DNA of 5,410 nucleotides. Source: Chromatocurvus sp046260215. GTDB lineage: Bacteria; Pseudomonadota; Gammaproteobacteria; Pseudomonadales; Halieaceae. Shown piece after piece: positions 1 through 5,395 of this stretch. Each line of letters begins with the position of its first letter. Position 1 is the stretch's first letter. The translations under genes were made by a program, and so were the position numbers. The notes beneath the pieces were generated by a model, which saw only the letters and a list, made by a program, of their open reading frames with translations, was not told where the DNA came from and did no database searches. Where the stretch lies: contig JBHEPQ010000223.1 of the NCBI GenBank assembly GCA_046260215.1, positions 1 to 5,410 on the forward strand. The letters run 5' to 3'.

Positions 1-165
1 GGCGCGCTCAATCTGTGGGTGGCCTACGGCTTCAGCGAGTCCACCTGGGTCAGTTACAAGCTCTACTCCGCCATTGGCTTCACCCTGGTGCTGACCGTTA
101 TCACCGCACTCATGGTCAGCCCGCATATCAAGCACGCCGAGAGCTCCGGCGGAGAGAATAACTAG
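1..165 (+). CDS. yciB: Inner-membrane septation protein YciB, 3' end (partial)
   Basis: The reading frame is open from the first base and ends in TAG at 163-165, giving the last 54 residues. The start lies outside the window. The residues NLWVAYGFSESTWVSYK, followed by a hydrophobic segment of about 20 residues and a short polar tail, match the C-terminus of YciB (septation protein A / IspZ family), where an N-L-x-V-A-x-x-F-S-x-x-T-W-V segment precedes the last transmembrane helix. YciB is a small polytopic inner-membrane protein linked in E. coli to cell-envelope and division functions, and its biochemical role is unsettled. The next gene, yciI, begins 25 nt downstream with no visible terminator, so the two are probably co-transcribed; they are also close neighbours in E. 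coli. The tail after the last helix (HIKHAESSGGENN) is soluble and probably variable. Confidence 0.87.
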   Translation, partial: GALNLWVAYGFSESTWVSYKLYSAIGFTLVLTVITALMVSPHIKHAESSGGENN

Positions 166-190
166 CGTCACCACGTCCGGAGACGTTCAC

Positions 191-490
191 ATGTATTACG
201 CCATCATCGCCGAGGACAATCCGCACAGCCTCGACAGGCGCAGGCAGGCCCGCCCTGCGCACCTTAAACGCATCCAGACGCTGGTCGACGCGGGTCGCAT
301 CCTGGTGGCGGGACCGCACCCGGCGATCGATGGCCCCGACCCGGGGTCTGCCGGTTTTACGGGCAGCCTTATAATCGCCGAGTTCGACAGCCTGGAGGAG
401 GCGACCCACTGGGCGAATGCCGACCCCTACGTGGTCGCCGGCATTTTCAGCCGGGTGGATGTCAGGCCCTTCGTGCCGGTGCTGCCCTGA
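191..490 (+). CDS. yciI: YciI family protein
   Basis: This 99-residue protein is almost exactly the length of E. coli YciI and aligns with it end to end. The N-terminal strand is MYYAIIAEDNPHSL. RPAHLKR carries the family's conserved histidine (His24). Next come the GR-I-L-x-AGP turn (35-42), the DPG-x-AGFTGS loop (50-59), the IAEF-x-SLEEA segment and the ADPYV-x-AG motif near 80-87. The fold is a ferredoxin-like alpha/beta barrel related to muconolactone isomerase-type dimers. No enzymatic reaction is firmly established for stand-alone YciI, so none is assigned. GGAG at 179-182 sits 8 nt before the ATG and supports this start. No signal peptide or membrane segment is visible, so the protein is expected in the cytoplasm. 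It follows yciB by 25 nt and is probably translated from the same message. Confidence 0.93.
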   Translation: MYYAIIAEDNPHSLDRRRQARPAHLKRIQTLVDAGRILVAGPHPAIDGPDPGSAGFTGSLIIAEFDSLEEATHWANADPYVVAGIFSRVDVRPFVPVLP

Positions 491-549
491 GCCAGGTCGA
501 CCATGCTACCCTTGCGACGCTTTTATTGGTTGAATAGGACCTCCTTCTG

Positions 550-1221
550 ATGACGTTCGTGCGTCTGTTCGCTCTGATCGGCCTGCTGTACTGCCCGCTG
601 CTACAGGCCCAGAGTACTGTGTATGTCAGTGACGAGGTGTTTATCGTGCTGCATGCGGGCCCGGGAACCAACTACCGGTGGATTGCCAAACTGAACCCCG
701 GCGACACCTTGACGGCTGCGGGCACCGCGGAAGACGGCGAGTGGACCGAAGTCACAACCCCGGCGGGCACGACTGGCTGGGTAAGCAGTGAATTTCTGTC
801 CGTCGACAGGCCGGCCCAGGCGCAGCTGCCCGCGGTGGAGCGCAGACTCACCGCTGTCGAGTCCCGCAATGCGGAGCTGCGCGCATCCTTGAACGCCGCC
901 TCCGAGGCGCGCGAGGAGAATGAGAAACTGGCGACGACGACACAGTCGGAGCTTGCGGACACCACAGCCGAGCTGGCAGCGCTGAAAAAGACCTCTAGCC
1001 GGGCGATCCAGCTCGATACCGACAATCGTCGCCTTGCAGAGGAGGTGGAGACCCTGCGTTCCGAGGTGGATATGCTACAGGCAGACAACCAGCGACTGTC
1101 CGAGAAACTACGCAGCGGCGCTTTTCTCGACGGCGCGCTGGCGGTGCTGCTCGGCGTCGGCATAACACTGGTCGTGCCGCGCCTGTGGCCACGCCGGCGC
1201 AGCAGCTCCAGCTGGGCCTGA
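550..1221 (+). CDS. ygiM: YgiM-like SH3 and membrane-anchor protein (TIGR04211 type)
   Basis: This 223-residue envelope protein has the full YgiM architecture. A signal peptide covers about residues 1-20, with probable cleavage after the alanine of LLQA. A bacterial SH3 domain (about 23-85) begins YVSDE, contains the R/H-x-GPGTNYR loop and ends at TTGWVSSEFLS. A long heptad-like coiled coil runs from about 92 to 185, rich in Glu, Leu and Ala. One C-terminal transmembrane helix (about 192-209) is followed by an Arg-rich cytoplasmic tail. E. coli YgiM has the same order and similar size. The SH3 domain probably lies in the periplasm, perhaps contacting peptidoglycan; that is inference. AGGA at 536-539, 10 nt before the ATG, supports the start. 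The 59-nt gap before it is the only obvious place for a promoter serving this gene and the two tightly linked genes behind it. Confidence 0.9.
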   Translation: MTFVRLFALIGLLYCPLLQAQSTVYVSDEVFIVLHAGPGTNYRWIAKLNPGDTLTAAGTAEDGEWTEVTTPAGTTGWVSSEFLSVDRPAQAQLPAVERRLTAVESRNAELRASLNAASEAREENEKLATTTQSELADTTAELAALKKTSSRAIQLDTDNRRLAEEVETLRSEVDMLQADNQRLSEKLRSGAFLDGALAVLLGVGITLVVPRLWPRRRSSSSWA

Positions 1222-1224
1222 AAC

Positions 1225-1824
1225 ATGCGGAAGCAAATCATGCAAGGCATTCTGTCACTGACGGTCTCTTTATTGCTACTGACCGGTTTTTTCGCGGCGC
1301 CGGCACAGTCGCAGACACCGCTGCCCAATCCACAGGTCGTGATTGCCACCGACCATGGGAACATCACGCTGCGTCTGTTACGCGACAAATCGCCGGCGAC
1401 GGTGGAAAATTTCCTTGCCTACGTCGATGGAGAATTCTACGACGGCACGATTTTTCATCGCGTGATTCCCGGGTTCATGATTCAGGGCGGCGGTTTCCTC
1501 CCCGACATGACCGAAAAGGCCACGCGGGAGCCAGTCGTCAACGAAAGCCGCAACCGCCTGCACAATGTGCGCGGTACGGTGGCCATGGCGCGCACCGGCG
1601 ACCCGGACTCAGCGACCGCCCAGTTTTTTATCAACCAGCGCACCAACCTGAAGCTGGACTGGACACCCGGCAGTGAGGGATACACGGTGTTTGGTGAGGT
1701 CGCCGCCGGCATGTCAGTGGTCGACTACATCACGACCGCGCCGGTAACGCAGCGTGACGGCATGAATGATGTCCCCGTAGAGCCGGTGATCATCAGGTCG
1801 ATCCGGCGCAAGAGCCTGCTATGA
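1225..1824 (+). CDS. ppiA: Periplasmic peptidyl-prolyl cis-trans isomerase, cyclophilin type
   Basis: This 199-residue cyclophilin catalyses cis-trans isomerisation of Xaa-Pro bonds, and its leader predicts action on proteins folding in the periplasm. Residues 1-29 form a signal peptide: basic MRKQ, a hydrophobic core to about 23, then AAPAQS|Q. The enzyme domain carries the family signature FHRVIPGFMIQGG (77-89) with catalytic Arg79 and Gln87, GTVAMART (117-124), the Q-F-F-I-N strand (133-137) and YTVFGEV (153-159). It resembles E. coli PpiA more than cytoplasmic PpiB. The start is debatable. The first ATG (1225) gives the basic n-region a signal peptide needs but has a poor ribosome site. 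A second in-frame ATG at 1240 has GGAAG 6 nt upstream but would lose the positive charges. The gene begins 3 nt after the ygiM-like stop and overlaps pdxJ by 4 nt. Confidence 0.94.
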   Translation: MRKQIMQGILSLTVSLLLLTGFFAAPAQSQTPLPNPQVVIATDHGNITLRLLRDKSPATVENFLAYVDGEFYDGTIFHRVIPGFMIQGGGFLPDMTEKATREPVVNESRNRLHNVRGTVAMARTGDPDSATAQFFINQRTNLKLDWTPGSEGYTVFGEVAAGMSVVDYITTAPVTQRDGMNDVPVEPVIIRSIRRKSLL

Positions 1825-2588
1825 CAGCACTCAGCGTCAACCTCAACAAAATCGCGCTGATACGCAATTCGCGGGACACGCGGTCACCGGATGTGCCCGC
1901 ACATGCACAAATCTGCATAGATGCAGGGGCCGACGGCATCACCGTGCATCCACGGCCGGACCAGCGGCATATACGCGTCCAGGACTGTCGCGATCTGACA
2001 GCCATGCTAGCGGTTGAATTCAATATGGAAGGCAACCCCTTCGCCGGGCCGCGCCGGAGCGATCGCGCCGGTGTCGGGGATTACCCGGGGTTCATGCCGC
2101 TGGTGCGTGAACTGCGCCCGGCCCAGGCGACCCTGGTGCCCGACGACGACAGCCAGCTGACCTCCGATCACGGCTTCGACCTGCGTCGCGACGGGCCACG
2201 GGTCACGGCCGTGATTGCCGAACTGCGCTCCCTGGGCGTTCGCAGCAGCCTGTTCATGGACCCGGACCCGGCGCAGATACGCCTTGCTGCGGAAACAGGC
2301 GCCGACCGCATCGAACTCTACACCGAACGCTACGCCCGGGCTTTTGCCGAAGGCGCAGACATCACCGACGTGCTCGAGGCGTATCGCGCCGCCGCAGCAC
2401 TGGCGGTGGAACTCGGTATGGGGGTCAACGCCGGCCACGACCTGAACCTGGATAATCTGCCGACTTTCGCCACCATACCCGGGCTGAGCGAGGTGTCCAT
2501 TGGTCATGCCCTGACCGTGGAGGCGCTCAGCCAGGGGCTCGACGCGACCGTGCGCGCCTATCAGCGTGCCCTCGGCAAAACGGCATGA
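1821..2588 (+). CDS. pdxJ: Pyridoxine 5'-phosphate synthase, N-x-N-K-I subtype
   Basis: PdxJ condenses 1-deoxy-D-xylulose 5-phosphate with 3-amino-2-oxopropyl phosphate, the last step of DXP-dependent vitamin B6 synthesis, in a cytoplasmic TIM barrel. The 255 residues keep the catalytic set: His43 and Arg45 in ITVHPRPDQRHI, His50, Glu70 in EFNMEGNP, Glu165 in RIELYTE, His206 in VNAGHDL, and Gly228-His229 in VSIGHAL. It is not the enteric version. The usual N-x-D-H-I-A-x-x-R-N opening is N-L-N-K-I-A-L-I-R-N (7-16), as I recall for Xanthomonas and Bacteroidetes enzymes. The normally glycine position after NSR is Asp19. A segment at about 74-89 looks longer than in Bacteroidetes homologues. The start overlaps the ppiA stop as ATGA, with weak AAGAG 6 nt upstream, so translation is probably coupled. 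The classic gammaproteobacterial neighbours (era, recO, acpS) are absent. Confidence 0.94.
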   Translation: MTALSVNLNKIALIRNSRDTRSPDVPAHAQICIDAGADGITVHPRPDQRHIRVQDCRDLTAMLAVEFNMEGNPFAGPRRSDRAGVGDYPGFMPLVRELRPAQATLVPDDDSQLTSDHGFDLRRDGPRVTAVIAELRSLGVRSSLFMDPDPAQIRLAAETGADRIELYTERYARAFAEGADITDVLEAYRAAAALAVELGMGVNAGHDLNLDNLPTFATIPGLSEVSIGHALTVEALSQGLDATVRAYQRALGKTA

Positions 2589-2595
2589 CACCGGC

Positions 2596-2603
2596 TTTAC
2601 ACT
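2596..2603 (+). promoter_or_regulatory. Possible -10 element upstream of rluA
   Basis: TACACT at 2598-2603 matches four of six bases of the sigma-70 -10 consensus and lies 23 nt before the rluA ATG, in the 38-nt gap after pdxJ. No convincing -35 hexamer lies 16-18 nt upstream, so this is a weak candidate. Without it rluA would be read through from the pdxJ transcript. Confidence 0.22.
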
Positions 2604-2626
2604 GACCTTTCACGGCCCGACCCCGA

Positions 2627-3286
2627 ATGGACATGCCACCCTATCTGGTACCGCACAGCAGCGAGCGCATTCAGGTTCTGTACCGCGATGCCGATGTGCT
2701 GCTGGTGCGCAAGCCGGACCTGTTGCTGTCCGTTCCCGGCCGGCATCCGCTCAACCGCGACTGCCTGATTACGCGTCTGCAGGTAAATTACCCGTCGGCA
2801 AAGACGGTACACCGGCTCGACCTCGACACCTCGGGGGTCATGATCATTGCTCTATCCGCGCGCAGTCAGTCGGCCCTCGGTCGCCTGTTCCAGGAGCGCC
2901 GTATCTGCAAGGAGTATGAGGCCGTGGTGTATGGGCAGGTCGCGGCAGACAGCGGCGAGATCAATCTGCCGATCGCCCGCGACTGGGAGAATCGACCGCG
3001 ACAGAAGGTCTGTCACGCCAGCGGCAGGTACGCACTGACCCGCTACACGGTTACCGGGCGCCAGGCGGACCGAACGCGCCTGCTACTGGAGCCGGTCACC
3101 GGACGTTCGCACCAGTTGCGTATCCACACGGCCAGCCTCGGCCATCCCATCCTGGGCTGCGATATGTACGCCCATAGTGAAGCGCTCGCCATGGCGCCGC
3201 GGCTTTTGCTGCACGCCTCGCGCATCGCCTTCCCGCACCCGCTGACCGAGGAATGGATGGACATCAGCTGCCCGGCCCCCTTCTGA
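2627..3286 (+). CDS. rluA: Dual-specificity rRNA/tRNA pseudouridine synthase RluA
   Basis: This 219-residue protein matches E. coli RluA in size and in nearly every block. RluA converts U746 of 23S rRNA and U32 of several tRNAs to pseudouridine. The catalytic aspartate is Asp65 in the HRLD-x-x-TSG motif (62-70). Other family blocks visible are LLSVPGR (33-39), the RLFQERRICKEYEA region, WENRPRQKVC (a segment typical of RluA rather than RluC or RluD), PVTGRSHQLRIH and LGHPILG. There is no N-terminal S4 domain, as expected for RluA; RluC and RluD have one. ATG 2627 is followed by another in-frame ATG at 2633. Neither has a strong Shine-Dalgarno, so the exact start is uncertain by two residues. 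It stands 38 nt after pdxJ on the same strand and may share that transcript or use a weak promoter in the gap. Confidence 0.93.
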   Translation: MDMPPYLVPHSSERIQVLYRDADVLLVRKPDLLLSVPGRHPLNRDCLITRLQVNYPSAKTVHRLDLDTSGVMIIALSARSQSALGRLFQERRICKEYEAVVYGQVAADSGEINLPIARDWENRPRQKVCHASGRYALTRYTVTGRQADRTRLLLEPVTGRSHQLRIHTASLGHPILGCDMYAHSEALAMAPRLLLHASRIAFPHPLTEEWMDISCPAPF

Positions 3287-3321
3287 AGAACCTCTACGTA
3301 CCCGCCTGCGTACAAATCGGC

Positions 3322-3327
3322 TAAACT
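3322..3327 (+). promoter_or_regulatory. Possible -10 element upstream of the DUF2244 gene
   Basis: TAAACT lies in the 66-nt gap after rluA, in a stretch that is AT-richer than its surroundings, and ends 25 nt before the GTG start. No clear -35 box is seen at normal spacing. The position suits a promoter, but the evidence is a single hexamer. Confidence 0.25.
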
Positions 3328-3352
3328 GGTAAAAACGCACGGACGCCCACCT

Positions 3353-3856
3353 GTGATAAACAGCAATTGCTCGGATAGCCGCGTCGTCATCGTCGCCAAG
3401 CCCAACCATTCGTCGTCCTGGCGTGCGAACAAATTTGCGCTGTTCGCCTTGGCGATACCGTCGCTGGGTGCCGCCGTCGGCTTTGCTGCGCTGGGCGCCT
3501 GGCCGATCCTGCCATTCGCGGGGCTGGAGCTCACGGCCCTGGGTGGCGCCCTGTACTACGTCAACTGGAAGCTGGAGTACCGTCAGGTCATTACCCTGAG
3601 TGAGGACAGCGTGCGTATCGACAAGGGTTATTACGCGCCGCGGCAGAGCTGGCAGTTTGACCGGCGCGAGACTGCGCTCGCGGTAACGCCCGAGGCGCAC
3701 CCCTGGGAAGGCCCGCAAATGGCACTGCATGACAATAAAGAGGCAGTTTCTGTCGGTGAATTTCTGAACCGTGACGAAGCACTTTCTCTCCTCGCCCTGC
3801 TACGCCGGGAAGTGCGCATCGGTACGCACAGCGCACGCACGCAGGTGTCGGTCTGA
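3353..3856 (+). CDS. DUF2244 domain membrane protein
   Basis: This is a 167-residue integral membrane protein of unknown function. After a short polar N-terminus comes the DUF2244 hallmark PNHSSSWR (17-24). Two hydrophobic helices follow, at about 27-48 and 51-70, joined by the conserved GAWPILPFAGLEL turn (48-60). The remaining 95 residues are a soluble beta-rich domain (REV/RQV-ITL...D-x-VRIDKG) ending in an alpha-helical FLNRDEALSLLALLRREV segment, also typical of the family. The topology suggests a helical hairpin with both termini in the cytoplasm, which is inference. The GTG start is supported by GGA at 3341-3343, 9 nt upstream, and by the distance to the first conserved motif; no ATG fits. 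It lies alone between two RNA-modification genes, with gaps of 66 and 77 nt, so it may be a separate unit. The family has no established biochemical role known to me. Confidence 0.84.
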   Translation: MINSNCSDSRVVIVAKPNHSSSWRANKFALFALAIPSLGAAVGFAALGAWPILPFAGLELTALGGALYYVNWKLEYRQVITLSEDSVRIDKGYYAPRQSWQFDRRETALAVTPEAHPWEGPQMALHDNKEAVSVGEFLNRDEALSLLALLRREVRIGTHSARTQVSV

Positions 3857-3857
3857 A

Positions 3858-3871
3858 AGCGGCATGCCGCT
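3858..3871. repeat. Perfect 14-bp palindrome just after the DUF2244 stop
   Basis: AGCGGCATGCCGCT is identical on both strands and starts 2 nt after the DUF2244 stop codon. As RNA it could fold into a 5-bp GC-rich stem with a CATG loop. It has no following T-run, so it is not a standard intrinsic terminator. It could be a protein-binding dyad or a weak 3'-end stabilising hairpin. Confidence 0.4.
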
Positions 3872-3873
3872 AC

Positions 3874-3899
3874 CCTGCATGATGTGTCATCCACGCAGG
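3874..3899 (+). repeat. Bulged inverted repeat in the leader of the rsmE-like gene
   Basis: CCTGCATGA (3874-3882) can pair with TCAT (3887-3890) and, across a 4-nt bulge, with GCAGG (3895-3899), leaving a TGTG loop. It follows the 14-bp palindrome by 2 nt and ends 34 nt before the TTG start of the next gene. There is no T-tract behind it. It may be a leader structure, a regulator site or chance. Confidence 0.3.
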
Positions 3900-3933
3900 C
3901 TCATGTGCGATCAACGGTGCGGCTGAAGGCACC

Positions 3934-4662
3934 TTGAACATCCTGCTGTTCACCCCACAGGAGCGCATTGCCGGGACAACGGAAATACGGGTTTGCGGCC
4001 GCCGCTCGGCCCACCTGCGCAGCGTTTACGGCGCCGCGCCGGGCAAACGCCTGCGCGCCGGTGAAATCGGCGGGGATATCGGGGAGGCGACCCTTTTGTC
4101 CCTGGATGGAGACGGCGTCACGCTATCCTTCAATGCCTTGAAAGCGTCGCCGCCAAAGCGGCCACTGACAGTTGTCCTCGCCCTGCCGCGACCGAAAATG
4201 CTGCGCCGCATGCTGCGCACCGTGGCCGAAAGCGGCGTCCGTGAGGTGCACCTGATCAATGCCCAGCGCGTTGAAAAAAGCTTCTGGCAATCGAACCTGC
4301 TGACGGCTGAGGCTATCGAGGGTTACCTGCTCTCGGGGCTGGAGCAGTCTATGGACACCGTGCTTCCCGCGATCAGCCTGCACCGCAGATTCCGGCCCTT
4401 TGCCGAGGACCGGCTGCCGGGGCTCGCCACCGGCCGGCGCGCGCTGCTGGCCCATCCCGGCGCCAGCGTGCCCTGCCCGGCGGATGGTGACGCCGATACC
4501 CTGCTGATGATCGGGCCCGAGGGCGGGTTCATCGACTTCGAGACAGCGCTGGCACAGCGCGCGGGACTGCAGCCGGTATCGCTGGGCGATCGCATACTGC
4601 GGGCAGAAACCGCCCTCGCCGCGATGCTGGGCCGGTTCCTGGTCGGCAACTACAGCTGCTAG
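3934..4662 (+). CDS. rsmE: RsmE-family SPOUT RNA methyltransferase, divergent subgroup
   Basis: This 242-residue protein has the C-terminal SPOUT knot of RsmE, which uses S-adenosylmethionine to methylate N3 of U1498 in 16S rRNA. The cofactor-binding signatures are clear: LLMIGPEGGF (about 190-199) and LGDRILRAETA (217-227). The N-terminal PUA-like half is present but atypical. The usual H-x-x-x-VLR-x-x-x-G and FDG segments read HLRSVYGAAPG and lack FDG. The central QK-x-x-ELGV helix is replaced by PRPKMLRRMLRTVAESGV (86-102), followed by RVEKSFWQ (112-119). I recall a similar subgroup in Pseudomonas, so this may be that form rather than a broken gene. No in-frame ATG or GTG precedes TTG 3934 after the upstream stop at 3880; GAAGG at 3925-3929, 4 nt away, supports it. 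The substrate is assigned by family and is less certain than the fold. Confidence 0.87.
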   Translation: MNILLFTPQERIAGTTEIRVCGRRSAHLRSVYGAAPGKRLRAGEIGGDIGEATLLSLDGDGVTLSFNALKASPPKRPLTVVLALPRPKMLRRMLRTVAESGVREVHLINAQRVEKSFWQSNLLTAEAIEGYLLSGLEQSMDTVLPAISLHRRFRPFAEDRLPGLATGRRALLAHPGASVPCPADGDADTLLMIGPEGGFIDFETALAQRAGLQPVSLGDRILRAETALAAMLGRFLVGNYSC

Positions 4663-5318
4663 CCAACGGCCAGCCCCGCCGGGCAGGTGACACCGGTGCC
4701 GCCCATGCCGCAGTAGCCCCCGGGGTTCCTGGCAAGATACTGTTGATGATAATCCTCGGCATAGAAGAACGGGCCCGCGGGCGCGATTTCCGTCGTGATG
4801 TCGCCATAGCCCGCGGATTTCAGCGAAGCCTGGAACACCTCACGCGAAGCCTCTGCCGCCGCCTGCTGCTCATCGTCCATCGTATAGATCGCCGATCGGT
4901 ACTGCGTACCCAGATCATTGCCCTGACGCATGCCCTGGGTCGGGTCGTGACCTTCCCAGAAACGTCGCAGCAGTTCCGCATAAGCAATCTGCGAAGGATC
5001 AAACACCACCAGAACCGCCTCAGTGTGCCCGGTCTTGCCCGAGCAGACCTCCCGGTAGGTCGGGTTCGGCGTGTAGCCCCCGGCATAACCCGCCGCCGTG
5101 GTGTGAATACCGGGTAGTTGCCAGAACAGACGTTCTACTCCCCAGAAGCATCCCATACCGAACACGGCTTCCTGCAGGTTTGGCGCAAACGGACCTGCCA
5201 GCGGGGTACCCAGGACCACATGGCGTTCCGGCACCGGCATGGCCTCCGAGCGGCCGGGCAGGGCTTTATCGGGCCCGGGTACGGCGTGCTTGCGACGCAA
5301 TTCAAACAGTTTCGACAT
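4659..5318 (-). CDS. msrA: Peptide methionine-(S)-S-oxide reductase MsrA
   Basis: MsrA reduces the S-epimer of methionine sulfoxide in proteins and in free form, drawing electrons from thioredoxin. This 219-residue protein aligns throughout with E. coli MsrA. It shares the N-terminal extension (KAxALPGR...MPV), the catalytic GCFWGVERLFWQLPG block with nucleophile Cys57, AAGYAGGYTPNPTYREVCSG-type sequence, the GHTEAV glutamate, and HDPTQGMRQGNDLGTQYRSAIY. The tail GYCGMGGTGVTC supplies the two resolving cysteines, Cys203 and Cys212, for the three-cysteine relay known in E. coli. There is no signal peptide, so it acts in the cytoplasm. The start is well supported by GGGAG on the − strand (5327-5331), 8 nt upstream. 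The gene converges on the rsmE-like gene and overlaps it by 4 nt through a shared CTAG. Its leader reaches to the end of the window. Confidence 0.96.
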   Translation of the reverse strand: MSKLFELRRKHAVPGPDKALPGRSEAMPVPERHVVLGTPLAGPFAPNLQEAVFGMGCFWGVERLFWQLPGIHTTAAGYAGGYTPNPTYREVCSGKTGHTEAVLVVFDPSQIAYAELLRRFWEGHDPTQGMRQGNDLGTQYRSAIYTMDDEQQAAAEASREVFQASLKSAGYGDITTEIAPAGPFFYAEDYHQQYLARNPGGYCGMGGTGVTCPAGLAVG

Positions 5319-5389
5319 GCTGACAACTCCCTGATGACATGATCAGCCCGATTCATCGAGCGGCGACTGTGGCATTCTTCTACCTTCAC

Positions 5390-5395
5390 ATTGTA
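5390..5395 (-). promoter_or_regulatory. Probable -10 element of msrA
   Basis: Read on the − strand, 5395 to 5390 is TACAAT, five of six matches to the sigma-70 -10 consensus. It lies about 71 nt upstream of the msrA ATG. The matching -35 box would lie past the right edge of the window, so the promoter cannot be confirmed here. No coding sequence is supported between it and msrA. Confidence 0.35.

Noticed and set aside
672..1388. A 238-codon open frame on the − strand across the ygiM-like and ppiA genes
   Set aside because: It lies opposite two well-recognised genes, is dominated by low-complexity Ser/Arg/Ala runs, and shows no known family motif. Such frames are common opposite high-GC genes.
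2007..2591. A 194-codon open frame on the − strand opposite pdxJ
   Set aside because: pdxJ is unambiguous on the other strand. The antisense product has no recognisable domain.
3293..3315. TACG...CGTA inverted repeat after rluA as a terminator
   Set aside because: The stem is only 4 bp with a long loop and no T-tract.
3083..3730. A 215-codon open frame on the − strand across rluA and the DUF2244 gene
   Set aside because: It spans the boundary of two genes with strong family matches and is rich in Arg and Gly, as expected of a shadow frame.
5331..5346. CTGAT-6 nt-ATCAG dyad upstream of msrA as an operator
   Set aside because: The arms are only 5 bp and touch the Shine-Dalgarno. Chance is enough to explain it.
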